DNA from: Malus domestica
Taxonomy: Eukaryota; Streptophyta; Magnoliopsida; Rosales; Rosaceae
Reading direction: 5' to 3'
Assembly: GCF_042453785.1 (NCBI RefSeq)
Contig: NC_091675.1
Span: 570,501-634,500, forward strand
DNA: 64,000 nt
The first letter of the stretch is position 1. Every line of letters starts with the position of its first letter. This document shows, piece after piece, positions 1 to 11,610 of the stretch. The notes beneath the pieces were generated by a model, which was not told where the DNA came from, made no database searches, and saw only the letters and a list, made by a program, of their open reading frames with translations. A program made the translations under genes and the position numbers.

Positions 1-3000
1 ACGTGAAGGCAATAACAAAAGCAGTCACCGTGAGGGAGAGATTCTGCACGATTGTTGACAGACGGTCAGCTAGAGCGCTTCGCACCAACGTTGCATTTGC
101 TGCTAAAGTTGATGTCAGTGATCCGGTGTTATTCTCTTCCAAATCGAACCAACCAACTTCATTCGAAAGGATGGCTGCAGTCAAAAACAAGAACGCCGTT
201 CTCAGTTTTGATGGATTTCGTAATGTGCATTATATGAGAAATAAAAATATGGTTCAATCTTTGAGGTCGAGAAGAACCTTTGAACATTAATAAACGAACG
301 CGAGTTGTGAGCCGCTCCCCCATCAATGTATAAAAGTAGTGCTGCAGGAGATATATTGGGACAGTGACAGCAGCCAAGCCAACAAATATGAGAGCTATCC
401 TATCAACAACATGTTTGATTTGAGAGCCGCCAGGAGCGTAAAACACTGTCAATATATGAGTTATCCCGAGCGAGAAAAGAGGAGCTTCCATGCCAGCGAG
501 AACTGCACCGACTGACCCCAGTATTGCGTAAGGCCACTCGGGCGCATTTAGTTTCACTAATTCCCATACTGGTGCAGCAGCAGAGCTGGTCTGATCGCTT
601 GGCTTCTGCTGTTTTGTACTGATTGCCTTGTCCTCCTGCGGATAGTTATTTGTGGTTCCACGAAAGCTGGATTCTCTCGAAGAATGTCCAGATACTAAGC
701 CAGAATCTTTACCCCGTTCCAGTACCTGCATGCTCACCAGATTTGCATACTCCCCTTTCTTGGACATCAGGTCCGAATGGTTACCACTCTCAGCAACCTG
801 ACCGTTCTTCAAGACAACGATTGTGTCCACATCTTGGATAGTGGACAATCGATGAGCAACGATTACTGTAGTTCGATGCAACATGATTTTCTCTAGTGCC
901 TGCTGAACAACTAGTTCTGATTCTGCATCAAGAGCGCTTGTGGCCTCATCTAAGAGTAGTATTTTCGGGTTTCGCAGCACTGCTCTTGCAATGGCTATTC
1001 GTTGCTTTTGCCCTCCGGAAAGCTGAGTTCCTCCCTCTCCTGCCTGAGTGTTGTAGCCATCAGGCAATCCTTCAATGAAAGAATGTGCATTTGCAGCTTT
1101 AGCAGCTTCCATGATCTGATCCAGGTCTGCGTCTTCTTTACCGAACAAAATATTGCTGGCTATAGTAGTCGCGAACAATGCCGGTTCTTGACTTACCAAT
1201 CCCATCTGTTCTCGCAACCATTTCAGTTGGAGAGTTCCAAGTTCATGTCCATCCAACAGTATTTTACCTTGCAAAAATTGGTTCATGATTTAGACCTCAA
1301 AACAAGAAACGAAATGGTTATTAGACAGGACCAGAATACCTGAAACGGGGTGGTAGAATCGCTGAATCATGGATATAACGGTGCTCTTTCCTGAACCACT
1401 AGGGCCAACAACTGCAAAAGTCTTTCCAGCTCCAATCGAAAAGCTCAAGTTATCGAACACCATATTTGATCGTGATGGATAGGTGAAACCAACCTCACAG
1501 AAGTCAATCTGCCCAGACACTTTCGGCAACACTATTCCGTTGTCCGTGACCTTACAGGATTTGGAATCCGAATCGATCATCGTCATGATATTAGCAGCAG
1601 CAGCTCTCCCTTTTGCAATTGCACCAAGGTTTGGAGCAGCTTGGCCAAGAGCACTAAATAAGAAAAAGGTCTGCTTTAATCACGAAACTGGAAATAGTAA
1701 ATGCACACATAATTTGGAGTGGACTTACAATCCGCTGAAGATGACGTTGATGATTGTTGTGAATGCTTTCCCCCCGTTCGTGTCATGATGCCTTACAAGT
1801 ATGCTGGCATACCAGAGAAGCAATGCCCAAGCGCAGAACAACAGCCCGTATGTAAACCCTACACCAACTCCTTTCGCAACACCGGTCTTCTTTCCCAGCT
1901 TGAGGGCCTTGTTCAGTGAGGTTGAGTATGCTTCAATGGCTCTGTCCTCTCCCCCGAATGAGTACACTGTACGAATCTGCGAAATAACCTGGTGTATGCA
2001 ACATGTGTGATGAAAATAGGCTACATATGCGGCAAGATGAGTAAGATATCGAGAAATGCCTAGGACAGTAGTTTACCTCTTCAGCAACCTTGCCGGCTTC
2101 TGCGTAAGCAGCCTCACCCTTTTCGGATAAGGTAGACATGATTATAGTATAAGCTCCACCTGCAATAGCTATGAATGGAACCACAGCCAAGGTCAGAAGC
2201 GTAAGCTGCCATACCGATGTAAAACCGATCGCAAATCCAACAAGGAACTGTGAAAGGTAGCGCAAAGCATGGCCAGTCTGCATTCAGAAGATACAAGGAA
2301 CAATGTTAATTGTGTTACTCTTAAGGACCTTCTTCGAGAGATTTCACAACAGTTTTGGTTGCGAATTACCTTGTCACCTATCGCATCTTGCACTAGAATT
2401 GCATCACTTGAAATGTGGAAAATAATGTTGGTGTCTCTGGCTTCAGTGTCGAAAAAATTAATGTCCTTGTTTAGAACTGATTGGAGATACTTCATCCGCA
2501 AACGAGCTGTCTGCCTCTCCCCGGTTCGCGTCCAGAATGCTACACCTGAAATTAAAGCGTCGGCAAGGATACTTATACTTAACCAACTTGGCTACGTTCA
2601 GGTCTGCTGATACTAATGCTCGTATAACTAATTTGACGAGTGTAATTTACAAAACGTACCAATCCATGCTGATGCGAAAAGAACGAGTCCAAGATATACC
2701 AAGTACAAAGCATACTGCAAATAAAAGAAAAAGGGAAAACTCACATACATATATCGAAACAGGACATCATCGCACGAAAGGATAGCGAAAAGGTATTCCG
2801 AAACGTTTGATCTTACCTCGGAAATCCGGGCAGACAGTTGTTGTGGATTCATCGCCAGATGTCCTAACGAATCGATCATGCGACCGAATAAAACAAAGAA
2901 CACAGGAAGCACACCACCATGGATACAAGCCCCAACACTTCCCAAAAACATCAACACGCAGTCCACCTTGTCAGCAGCAGCAAAAAGTCCGAGGAACGAC

Positions 3001-3095
3001 ACGCTGCGCTGCTTGGTCGAGTTCGTTGGTTTGTCCATTTTCGGAAGCGGGTTTCCGTCAGAAAACTTGTCGGAGGCAAGCTCTACTTCCTCCAT
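1..3095 (-). CDS. ABCB13/ABCB14-type ABC transporter (P-glycoprotein family), 5' part; 3' end lies beyond window
   Basis: ATP-driven membrane exporter of the plant ABCB/MDR class; Arabidopsis relatives ABCB13/14 act in auxin or malate transport, but the substrate here cannot be read from sequence. Minus-strand exons: 3095-2817, 2714-2660, 2545-2370, 2277-2077, 1988-1729, 1653-1340, 1267-278 and 174 to the edge, all GT-AG with unbroken phase, about 816 codons. The first membrane domain spans roughly residues 25-330. Nucleotide-binding domain 1 shows Walker [10 protein letters not shown] (about 407-415), the LSGGQ signature (about 511-515) and Walker [14 protein letters not shown] Ser-rich linker and the start of the second membrane domain follow. 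The ATG at 3095 ([10 protein letters not shown]) is the first Met; upstream in-frame sequence has no ATG. A full protein should be near 1,250 aa, so about a third is missing on the left. No disabling change is seen. Confidence 0.93.
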
Positions 3096-4497
3096 AATGC
3101 CGACAGACAAAGTGAAGTTGTTTTCTCACAGAAGTGAGGGAGAGAAGTGTTTATTTCCCGCCAATTAATGCAGACGCTGTATAACTAGTTGGCATTTCAA
3201 CCAACTACTCGGCTCTCTAACTGTAATCTACCCAAAACATAATTGCCGTTCTATAGCTTTCAATTGAGCTGTTGGATAACAAAGCAATTAACTCAACAAG
3301 TTGAAAATTAGTTACTTGGGGCCCGAGCGTGGATCATTTTTCAAAGAGATATTTTACTATGATCAGAACCAATGTTATTATATTTTAAGTGTCTTTTTAT
3401 TAATGACATATAATGTATATGTTTGTGTTTCGCGTACATTGAAAAATCTCTACATTTTTCAAGCCTATGGACCACCGTGCTGTGATCAGAATTTCCAAAT
3501 ACGTATATATGCATACAGTTTATTGAACTGCCTCGAAAAGGAAGAAAAAAAATTACAAGTACAAAAGTATAAACTATACTGAAGTGGAAGTGGTGGTTGC
3601 ACTTTAGTCGCATCATCTTACTACATTAATACCATGTGGTACTCATTTACCATAACGATGACATTCACAACTACACATATATATTTTCAAGCTTTTTCTA
3701 TTTTTATTTGTACAATGTGACGGAGCTTGGATCTGAAAGTTAGCTACAACTTACGTATCAAAATTTGAAAATAAAATATATGGAACGAAAATAAAATTTC
3801 TACCTACAATATAATGTGTGGTTGTGTTACGAAGAATAACAATTCTAAATTCTTATAAATGAATTTTAGCACAATAAATTTCAATCCATACATTCCAGAT
3901 TCAAATTCTTTTTATTTATTTTTCTTTCTTTAAAAAATGAGGACAACTGGTGGCAATTCACGATTATCCATAATGGCTATAGTGAATTTCACCTTACCAG
4001 TAGTCACAGTCAAGCAAACTCATAAACTCGGAGTATCGAATCTAAAACCTCCCACATTTTTTCTTTATTAGAGAGCTACAATCCGACCTCTTCTATTCCA
4101 TAAATCTTTGTAATATATTTGAATTCTCTCCCCCTACTAATAATAATACATGTAAAAAAAATTCAACGAAATTCCTAAAAGTCAAAGCAAAAATAAAAAA
4201 GCTAAAAGGGCCGGAATATAGAGAGTTTTGGGCCTTTATAAACTACTTCCAAGCCCAGAACTGACAGTTACTAGAAACCCGTACAGCCTAGAAACTAAAC
4301 CAGCCGAGTCCAAATTTCTATAAAATTAAAGAAAACTAATGAAAAATTTAAAAAAACATTACTTTTTAATAAAAAATATTTTTAAAAAGTATAATGAATA
4401 GTGGCAGTTAAAGGTAAAAATGTGACTTTCGTTAAAAGTGAACAATACCGATAATATTTTGTTAAAACTCTCAAAAATTAATAGAGAGATTTGGGAA
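3096..4497. other. AT-rich spacer between divergent ABCB and RPA12 genes
   Basis: Shared 5' region of two divergently transcribed genes. Very AT-rich, with no credible coding sequence; short ORFs at 3301-3616 have no recognisable product. One TGGGCC motif (4229-4234), the core of plant site II elements, lies toward RPA12. Confidence 0.6.
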
Positions 4498-4544
4498 TTA
4501 GGGTTTAAGATTTAGCAGACACTGGGATTTGTGAATTAGGGTTT
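4498..4544 (+). promoter_or_regulatory. Two telo-box motifs upstream of RPA12
   Basis: TTAGGGTTT occurs at 4498-4506 and again at 4536-4544, just upstream of the probable 5'UTR intron donor (about 4596). Telo-boxes, often with site II (TGGGCC at 4229), are known to mark plant ribosome-biogenesis and translation genes. That fits an RNA polymerase I subunit. They may lie in the promoter or the 5'UTR, since the transcription start is not visible. Confidence 0.55.
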
Positions 4545-4902
4545 TATCACTGCGGCATTTCCGTCGCCAACTCTCCTCACGACGATTGCTCGTATGTAAA
4601 TTCTTAATTTGAACTTCAATTTCTTCTTTAACTTATTCCTCTGAGTAATTGTGTTTGTATAATGCATCGGTCTTTTCAGTAGTTGCTTCTAGTTTGTTTC
4701 TTGAATTCGCTGTTGGGTTTGTATTAGTATGAATTAAGATACCAGTTTGATTTTTTGGACAAAATTATTAGCTTGCATGGCAGCTGTTTGATGAAATGCT
4801 CAACTGAGCTCAAGACATGTTTTGGGTTTGACTTTGTTAATGCGTAAAGCTCCAACTGCAGGTGCAACAACGATATCTGACGGTGCATCGGAGAAGCATT
4901 TC

Positions 4903-6108
4903 ATGGCATACTCTCAAGGCCGCAATTTCTTGTTCTGCGACTTGTGTGGGAGTTTGCTAAATTTGAATTCAAATAAGTATGCTCAATGCCCTCTCTGCAA
5001 GTTCCAGCGAAATGTGAAAGGTAGAGCAAACTTAAGCTTTCGGCCATTTGTGTTAACTTATGCATCTTTAATCTGTTTTCTAGTTTCAAAATTGTTTTGT
5101 GGATGAATTCATACCGTATTTTAGTTGTATATACTCAATTTCGAAAAGAGTTTACCTTTGGAAGTGTTTTATATTCTAACTGCTATAGAATTTATCAACT
5201 TAAATCATGGCATGTCTCGGGCTTTATATTTTTCTGTGGCATATACGTAATATTTTTGTAGGTTTAACTTAAATATTTTTCCTTTCTTAGTTTTGTACCT
5301 AATATGATTTTAATTGTCTTCAGAGATATCCGGAAGAGAAATATCTTACAAAGTCACTGCTGTGGATAATCATTCTAGCCATCGTCTGTGTGTACTTTAT
5401 GTGTGCACACTAAATTGAGTTGTCGTGGTTCGCACATGTACTATGATTTGCCGACATTCACCTCTCCCATACCCTGCGTAAAGCGGGAGCCTTGTGCACT
5501 GAGTACGACGATATTTTCTCATGCCCCTTTTACAATATTCGAAAATATACGTAAGCAGTGAGTTTAGTTAAAGATAATACACTCAAAATGTTGGATCTGA
5601 TTGTAGTATTAAATTGAAATTAGTCAGTTGACACAAATCAAATAGCGTCGAATTTTACATCTCTTTCCGCATCACAGCAACAAGTTATTACTCTGTGTGT
5701 CCCTGTTGCAGGATATTAGAAGAGATCTAGGCATATCAATAATTCCAGAAGAGAAGGTGCAATTGCAAAAGGTAGCTGTGCTTTTCAGTTTTCATTTAAA
5801 GCAGTGGTATTTGTTTGGGAGGAATGTGCTTTCAATTTTTCTGATGATATTTTTCTCTGGTAAACAGACAGATGCTAAAACGTGTGAAAAATGCGGCCAC
5901 AATGAGCATACATATTACTCCCGACAGGTATGCTAGAATCGCTCAATCATCTAAGTATCTTTTCTTCTTTCTTTTTCGAGTCGTCTAATTATCTTTTATG
6001 CTGCCTTGCCTTCTTTCTTTGATACGGGTCTAGATGAGGTCGGCAGATGAAGGGGCCACTACTTTCTATGTGTGCACCAATTGCCAGCACCAATTTACTG
6101 AGAATTGA
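4903..6108 (+). CDS. RPA12: DNA-directed RNA polymerase I subunit RPA12 (A12.2-like zinc-ribbon subunit)
   Basis: Small subunit of nucleolar RNA polymerase I, used for rRNA synthesis, transcript cleavage and termination. CDS exons: 4903-5020, 5324-5361, 5712-5771, 5868-5927, 6034-6108, giving about 116 aa (Arabidopsis homologue about 119). The N-terminal zinc ribbon has Cys12, 15, 29 and 32. The C-terminal TFIIS-like ribbon has Cys78, 81, 106 and 109 around RSADEG (94-99), the acidic hairpin that inserts into the active centre. A 5'UTR intron probably ends at 4861. The ATG at 4903 ([10 protein letters not shown]) puts the first ribbon where the family has it. The donor after exon 2 of the CDS is weak (GTGGAT at 5362), so that junction, and perhaps one or a few residues near 52, is uncertain. 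Telo-boxes upstream fit a ribosome-biogenesis gene. Confidence 0.88.
5459..5517 (+). repeat. SINE-like fragment in RPA12 intron
   Basis: A block of the type 'GCGGGAGCCTTGTGCACTGA' inside the intron resembles a sequence module recurrent in plant SINEs and introns. Only about 60 bp remain and no target duplication is visible. The family assignment is from memory. Confidence 0.35.
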
Positions 6109-6536
6109 TATATACCGGAGATTGGAAGAGATTATGGGACATGTTCCTAACAACTCTAAAGATTTATGCCTTGTATTGAGTGTATATTTAAGATTTAACA
6201 GATATGAGATCAAGGTTTGAAGTCATACCGAACGTGTTTTTTCACCAACACAGATTTGTCAGCTATAAGATTTATGATTCTGTGGTTTTGCTTCCGCCAT
6301 ATTAAAGGGGAATATGATTGTGCCGAAATGAAATATGTGCTGCTAGAGTTTTGTATATGTCCTTGGGAACATGGCTAGAACGATCGGAATAAAACCTCAA
6401 GTGATCAAAACTTTACATATCGATGGTATGTTGCTCAAATATCGACTGTATAACATTTAAAGACTGACAAAGTAGCAAATAGATGTTGGTAACGTACTCA
6501 AAAACGGATAATTTCAATAACTAGGATTTGAAAAAC
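6109..6536. other. RPA12 3'UTR and flank
   Basis: AT-rich sequence after the RPA12 stop, most likely 3'UTR then spacer. AATAAA-like signals are present (for example near 6390). No gene is seen. Confidence 0.5.
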
Positions 6537-7136
6537 CAACGTCCTAAAAATCGTTAGGTGCTAGTCGGGCGGTGGGTAGGGGCCTAGTGCCTAGGCGGCT
6601 AGGTGGGCAGATTTATGTAAATTTATTATATATCTTGTAAATAACTAACCTATTTACACCTGAAAAAAAATAAAAAATAAAAAAAAACTATACTTGTATA
6701 AAATGCAAAATAGAAGTAGAAAAATACACAAATTATATACATCCAAAAAATTCAATATTTAAAAAACAAGAAGCATATAATCATAATGAGGAGGATTTGG
6801 ATGACAGACTAAATTCTTCTTGTTCTTGAATCATAATCCTTGCATTGGATTGGACATATACTAAATTATTTAACTTTGTTGTATCTAGTTTATTTCTTTT
6901 CTTTGTATGTATCAAAAATGCTCAAATTCGTTTCACTATTGGATAAACTTGCAGTAAATCCATTATTTACAAATTAGCTACATCAAAAAAAAAAAAATAT
7001 ATATATATATATACATAAAATTCGCTTAGGACCACTTAGCTGCAGACCGATTTTTTGAAACGATTTGCCTAAAATCGAAACGGGCCTTTATCGTCTAACA
7101 CCTAGGCGGCCGCCTAAACCGATTTTTAGAACACTG
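6537..7136. mobile_element. hAT-like non-autonomous DNA transposon, 600 bp, with 8-bp target duplication
   Basis: The ends are CAACGTCCTAAAAATCG and the inverse of CAGTGTTCTAAAAATCG, forming near-perfect terminal inverted repeats of about 17 bp. TGAAAAAC is duplicated exactly at 6529-6536 and 7137-7144, an 8-bp duplication typical of hAT elements. Next to each end are GC-rich palindromic blocks built from CCTAGGCGGC. The inside is AT-rich (poly-A runs and a TA microsatellite at about 6996-7012) with no transposase. A diverged relative lies at 16779-17204. Confidence 0.8.
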
Positions 7137-7464
7137 TGAAAAACACACTTTGACCAATTCCCCAATTAAAAAACTTGAAACTCTCTATTTAAGTCAGAAA
7201 ACATTCATATCATTATTATTTGGAGACCAACAAAAGGAAAAACAAATTTGAAAAGAAAAAGAAAAACATCCTTTGGTATTTTTTTTGTGCACCCCAATAA
7301 AAAACACAGGTGGCGATCACAAATTTCCTCAAGGAGAAGTGAGGAGAGGGATTACATGATTAATTTATCATCACGAATTAACCCTCTCACTTGCCTTTAT
7401 TTACACAACTGACACCTACAAACCAAACCATGATCACCAACTACTAAGACAACCACCCAACCAT
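7137..7464. other. Spacer and likely 3'UTR of the minus-strand gene at 7465
   Basis: No ORF or repeat stands out. Because the next gene runs leftward, the right part is probably its 3'UTR. Confidence 0.4.
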
Positions 7465-8166
7465 TCATCGGAGACGTAACAGACGGCAGAGGTTGTCGGT
7501 TGCTCCGGCGTCGACCCCTGCTGCAGCCTCGGCGTTGCAACCAAGCCTTGGCTGCAGAGAAAACCTTGGCAGGGGCAGGCTACTCGGAGGTGGTGAGAGA
7601 GTGAAAATGGAACCTGAAAACTTCTCCATATCACCCACACCGCCACCGCCACCGAGACTCTTACCAATGGACGATGAGAAAACCCTAGTAACATCTATGG
7701 GAAGATCATTCGGATCGGGACCCAAACGGTTGGTGGAAGCGATCAAACACTCAGATATCGCTTTGAAGTCCTGCTTATTAGCTTCTTCTTTCTTGGAGGG
7801 CTTAGATTTCGGCTTTTTCGGGGTGAGAGATTGGCTTCTGGTGATCATGTTGTTGGTCTTCCTGGCGGCGGGAGGGCGGGAGGCGCTGCGAGTACGCGAT
7901 GGAAGAGACGGCAGAGACTGGTGGTGATAAGGAGGTCTGTTGGGAACCGGCAGAGGAAGGAGAGGCGGATTTTGATGCTGCTGCCTCTGCGCCTGTTGAA
8001 GATGTTGGTAGCGGTAGTGGTTGAAGAGAGAGAGAGAAGGTGGAGGAGCTTGGAGGAGACCTCCTTGGAAGTTGTAATTTATGGGAGCAAGATTTTCAGA
8101 GCTTCTTCTCACCATTTTCATCTGCTTGCAGGCAGAGATTGGTTGCTCTACAACAACAGTTTCCAT
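7465..8166 (-). CDS. Uncharacterised plant-specific Pro/Ser-rich protein
   Basis: A single-exon ORF of 233 aa starting at the ATG at 8166 (METVVVEQPIS). It has no signal peptide or membrane segment. The middle is low complexity: Pro/Gln/His-rich at about 40-95, then a basic Lys/Ser stretch at about 110-130 that could act in nuclear targeting. The C-terminus (SLPLPRFSLQ, then ATDNLCRLLRLR) resembles the conserved tail of a small plant family sometimes labelled 'splicing factor, proline/glutamine-rich-like' with no proven function. A conserved tail, an ATG preceded by a long leader and an upstream TATA box all argue that the gene is real. Function is unknown. Confidence 0.75.
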   Translation of the reverse strand: METVVVEQPISACKQMKMVRRSSENLAPINYNFQGGLLQAPPPSLSLFNHYRYQHLQQAQRQQHQNPPLLPLPVPNRPPYHHQSLPSLPSRTRSASRPPAARKTNNMITRSQSLTPKKPKSKPSKKEEANKQDFKAISECLIASTNRLGPDPNDLPIDVTRVFSSSIGKSLGGGGGVGDMEKFSGSIFTLSPPPSSLPLPRFSLQPRLGCNAEAAAGVDAGATDNLCRLLRLR

Positions 8167-8556
8167 AGCCGAAAATTGCAGTTTTTCTGAATTTTGATGT
8201 GTAAATATAACAAAATAAACAAATTACGGCACTAAGAAAATCTTTGATTAATATACGCAAGATTTTCTGTAGAGATTTGGTGACAAAAATTTACACGAGA
8301 TTTGAATCAAGAAAAAGTTTAGATCATAAAAATATCAAAGTGAATTCGTGTCAAGTTGAGATAAGTAGATCAAATATAAGAAATTAAGACGTCTAATAGA
8401 GACGAAGAAAACTTCGAATTAAGTTAGAGCTAGGAATTATCTTAACATAGAAATTATAATTAGATATCTCAAAGGATTGAGTTGATTGGATTTTTTGTAT
8501 ACTTTGCATTACCTTGAGGAATCTTGAATTGGCTCTCTACCCCCCTTCCCTTCACC

Positions 8557-8565
8557 TTTTTATAG
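8557..8565 (-). promoter_or_regulatory. TATA box of the gene at 7465-8166
   Basis: CTATAAAAA read on the minus strand, about 390 bp upstream of the ATG, would place transcription start near 8530 and give a leader of about 360 nt. The leader (8167-8530) is AT-rich. Confidence 0.5.
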
Positions 8566-8938
8566 AGGAATGCAACCCAACGGCTACATTATTGATTTTT
8601 TTATTTAATAATTTTACATTTTTTACGTACTAAAATATTTAACTGTAGGCGGCAACCGCCAGTTCGTGTCCCACCGTTGGATCCCGCCATTGGAAGTAGC
8701 CGTTGGGGAAACGTGGCCGTTGCTATCGTCCTCGCTCCTCGGGTTCCTCGTAATTGGAATGGGCGATAGGGACTTGACGAATCCTAGCCACACACGTTGC
8801 CAATTAGGTGGCCCAGCACTGTTTTAAGAAATATCATCTTTGTGACCTCACGTTCAGGTAGGGAAGCAAGAAGTGAGTGATGGCAGCTCTCTCCTTTTTT
8901 TATTCTGTTTTTTTTCTTTCTATCTTCCATTGATGAGT

Positions 8939-9088
8939 GAGATGCTTATTCTACACACATCCTATTTTATTTCTCACACATCTCTTGATAATTTATGTAC
9001 GTTGATATTCTTTAGTTCATTCGATCTGACGGTCAAAAATAAAAAAGATGTATAAGAAGTAAAATGAAGTGTTTAGATATCACACCCC
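8939..9088. mobile_element. MITE family A, copy 1 (about 150 bp)
   Basis: Inverted-repeat element whose right end (TAGATATCACACCCC) and core (CGATCTGACGGTC) match the copies at 26966, 29052, 38431, 38781 and 46195. The left end has diverged and no clear target duplication remains. Confidence 0.65.
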
Positions 9089-10029
9089 ATTCTAAATTCG
9101 ACTATAGAAAGAGTAGTGATAAAAATTGAGACAGAGTGAGTTGAAGAACGAGTTTTAAAGTGGGCATCTGTTTGTAGTCATTTGATCAAATTTCAATGGT
9201 ACATATCAACTAATTTGGTGAATTAGGAGGAAGAGATCCGGGGATGATCTCTTTCCCATTATTAGGGTTAAAGGCATAGGAAGTAATCACTTAGTATTAC
9301 GGTCTAGTGATCATTTTCCTTCTTCTTGTTGCTTGATATCTCATTCGTACACATCTTCTCTTTGTTTCTCGAGCCTATAGTGAGTTACAGACAGAGTTTG
9401 AAATGGTCAAATCTTTGATGATTCCATCATACATGATTGAGTTGCGAAAACTTCTGGATAGGTATCCTATATATGAACTGAATTCTTTCTGGTTAAATAA
9501 TCTCTTTCTAGTTGTTATTCTTCTTCACTTATAAGTGAAATATTTTAGGTTTGATTCCCTTCAAATGCGAATTTGAAACCAAATTCAATCGTGAACATTA
9601 AAGTTAATTAAGTCCATTAATTAAATTTCCATATTAAGCTCCATGCACGACCATATGTTCAGTTCATGACTGATATTGCATTATTGAGTCCCAAAATTAA
9701 TGATGCATGCGTTTTTATATGGCAGTGAAGTCTCTATCTATGGGCGTTTCTTTCAAACCAAGATATGATTTGTAACGTCCACGTTGTTGACAAGCTATTA
9801 GCCCATTACGAAAGTAGGTAGATCGGTAGGCTAGCTAGGTGAACTCTTTCTTCGAACAATACACACAAACACATATTTACGTCAGTCAAGAAATAAAAAT
9901 ATATGTGAAAACTAATGGTACTGTCGATGTTGGCCCCTTGAGTGGCATAAATAATGAGTGTGTCCTTGCAAAAGGAAAAATGTGTGGTATCCATGCATCA
10001 AATCATCTTTACTTTAAGCTTCGTTTTGG
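9089..10029. other. Spacer with a SINE fragment
   Basis: No gene is visible. At about 9514-9585 lies a remnant of the tRNA-derived SINE seen intact at 29648, recognisable by CTTCACTTATAAGTGA and a B-box-like GGTTTGATTCCC. The rest is AT-rich unique-looking DNA. Confidence 0.45.
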
Positions 10030-10270
10030 TTTTTTTACAAGAGGCGATATAATTTTTATTAATGAACAAGAACAATTATAAGAGTTGTTACATTGGATAC
10101 ACTTTCTTAGTATAACTAGTTCATCAATCTGGAGATAATTTGCACACAAGCATAAATAGTAATCTTTTAAATAGCCACAATAAGTAGTACTGGCACCAGC
10201 ACAAACACCAACGGTACAAATTTGTCATAAAATAGCAGACGTAATAAACCTAAACTGGGACATACGCTAA
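10030..10270. repeat. Dispersed repeat shared with 56335-56640
   Basis: This begins with GAGGCGATATAATTTTTATT and contains a block ending GACGTAATAAACCTA. The stretch at 56335-56640 has the same order of motifs (AAGCGATAAAATGTTTTATT, later GACGCGATAAGCCTA). The pair is probably the 3' part of one retroelement family, possibly LINE; the class is uncertain. Confidence 0.4.
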
Positions 10271-10450
10271 GTCATGATACATGTTTACCCTACCTTCCCC
10301 ATTATTGTAATCATTTTCATTCGCAAATGAACATATGAAATTATTTATGTACACTCTTATTTTGATTATTCTTTAATTTTATTTAATCTGAAAAACAAAA
10401 ATTGAACAAAAGTATGTAAGATGAAAAATAAAGTAAATATTACTTCGCAT

Positions 10451-10822
10451 TGTTGTAGAAATGGATGTCCACTCAAATAATGGGCAAGTTGCCCTTCCAC
10501 TATTTAGCATGTGATTTACTTGTATAAAAACAAGCCTTATGAAACACAACAAAAGATATAGATAGATGTGAAGGGTTCACGGGAAAGAAAGAGAGGAAGG
10601 AAGGAAGAGGAAGAGAGAGAAGGAAGAGGAAGAGAGAGAATAGAGGAAGATGAGAGGAGATAATAGAGAGAGTTATCTTTGTACTCCTATTATTCTAAAT
10701 TATAATGAAAGCACCACTGCTGCCCCGAGGACGTACTCCAGTCACACTGACTGTAGAGGAACCTCGTAAATTTTGTGTCTTGTTTCATTTATTCCACTGC
10801 ACCCACCGTCGATTTTACAACA
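10451..10822 (+). repeat. 5' LTR
   Basis: 372 bp with TGTTGTA/TACAACA termini, containing a long GA-rich tract (about 10570-10675). It is followed by CGTTATCAGCACGAG, the position of a primer-binding site; the primer tRNA was not identified. Confidence 0.95.
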
Positions 10823-11610
10823 CGTTATCAGCACGAGAAGCTCTCATGTCAGTGGAAAGCACAACGCCACAAATCCTGTTCACCTCCTCCAGCTGGAATC
10901 TCATAGATAAGAAAAAAATTTCATTTCATCTTCAAATCTCAGTACAATTGATTTTCTTGAAGCAACTATATATATTGTTATATGACTGTATATCATCCTT
11001 TGCAGAAGCAAAAGAGTAAAAGACTCCAAATTTGTAAGAGAATTTGACAGCCATGTAAATAGCCTCGGAACTCCAACTTGCGGACCTCGGATTGAAATAC
11101 TTTCTTCTTGAAAGTTGTTCGTCTGCTCAGTATCTACAACATATCAAAATTTCAGAAAATGTTAACGGTGCGATCGTCGCAGATGTCTGAAATACCAAAC
11201 CCGTTTCCAATTTCCGCAGAAAACTGGGCAGCCACCTTATGAGTACCAAAACTCCATTTCGGTAGTTCAAATCGAAATTGTTTATTCACGAAAGTTGTTT
11301 GGTATCCTCTTATCCATATCATACTAAATTTTGAACTAAATCTAACGGTTTGATCTTCTCATAAGTTGCAGACACTCTTGACTCCAAAACTTATGGGAAT
11401 CGTTTCGACTTTTTCGAAACTCACCGGAAGAGGAACACCAATTGGAACTTATTGTTACTATTATTTACTGAGTAACCAAAATGACTTCGAACTGTGAAAT
11501 AATAATAAAAATAAAAGGGATGAAACAAAAGAAGTGGCAGACCAAGAAAATGAAAAAGCAAAACATGAGGACTTAATCATTGCATTTTCTGTTTTGGCAT
11601 ATTTATGTGC

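Noticed and set aside
7493-8190. Plus-strand ORFs of 144 and 119 codons
   Set aside because: Shadows of the minus-strand Pro/Ser-rich gene, which has a better start, a TATA box and a recognised tail.
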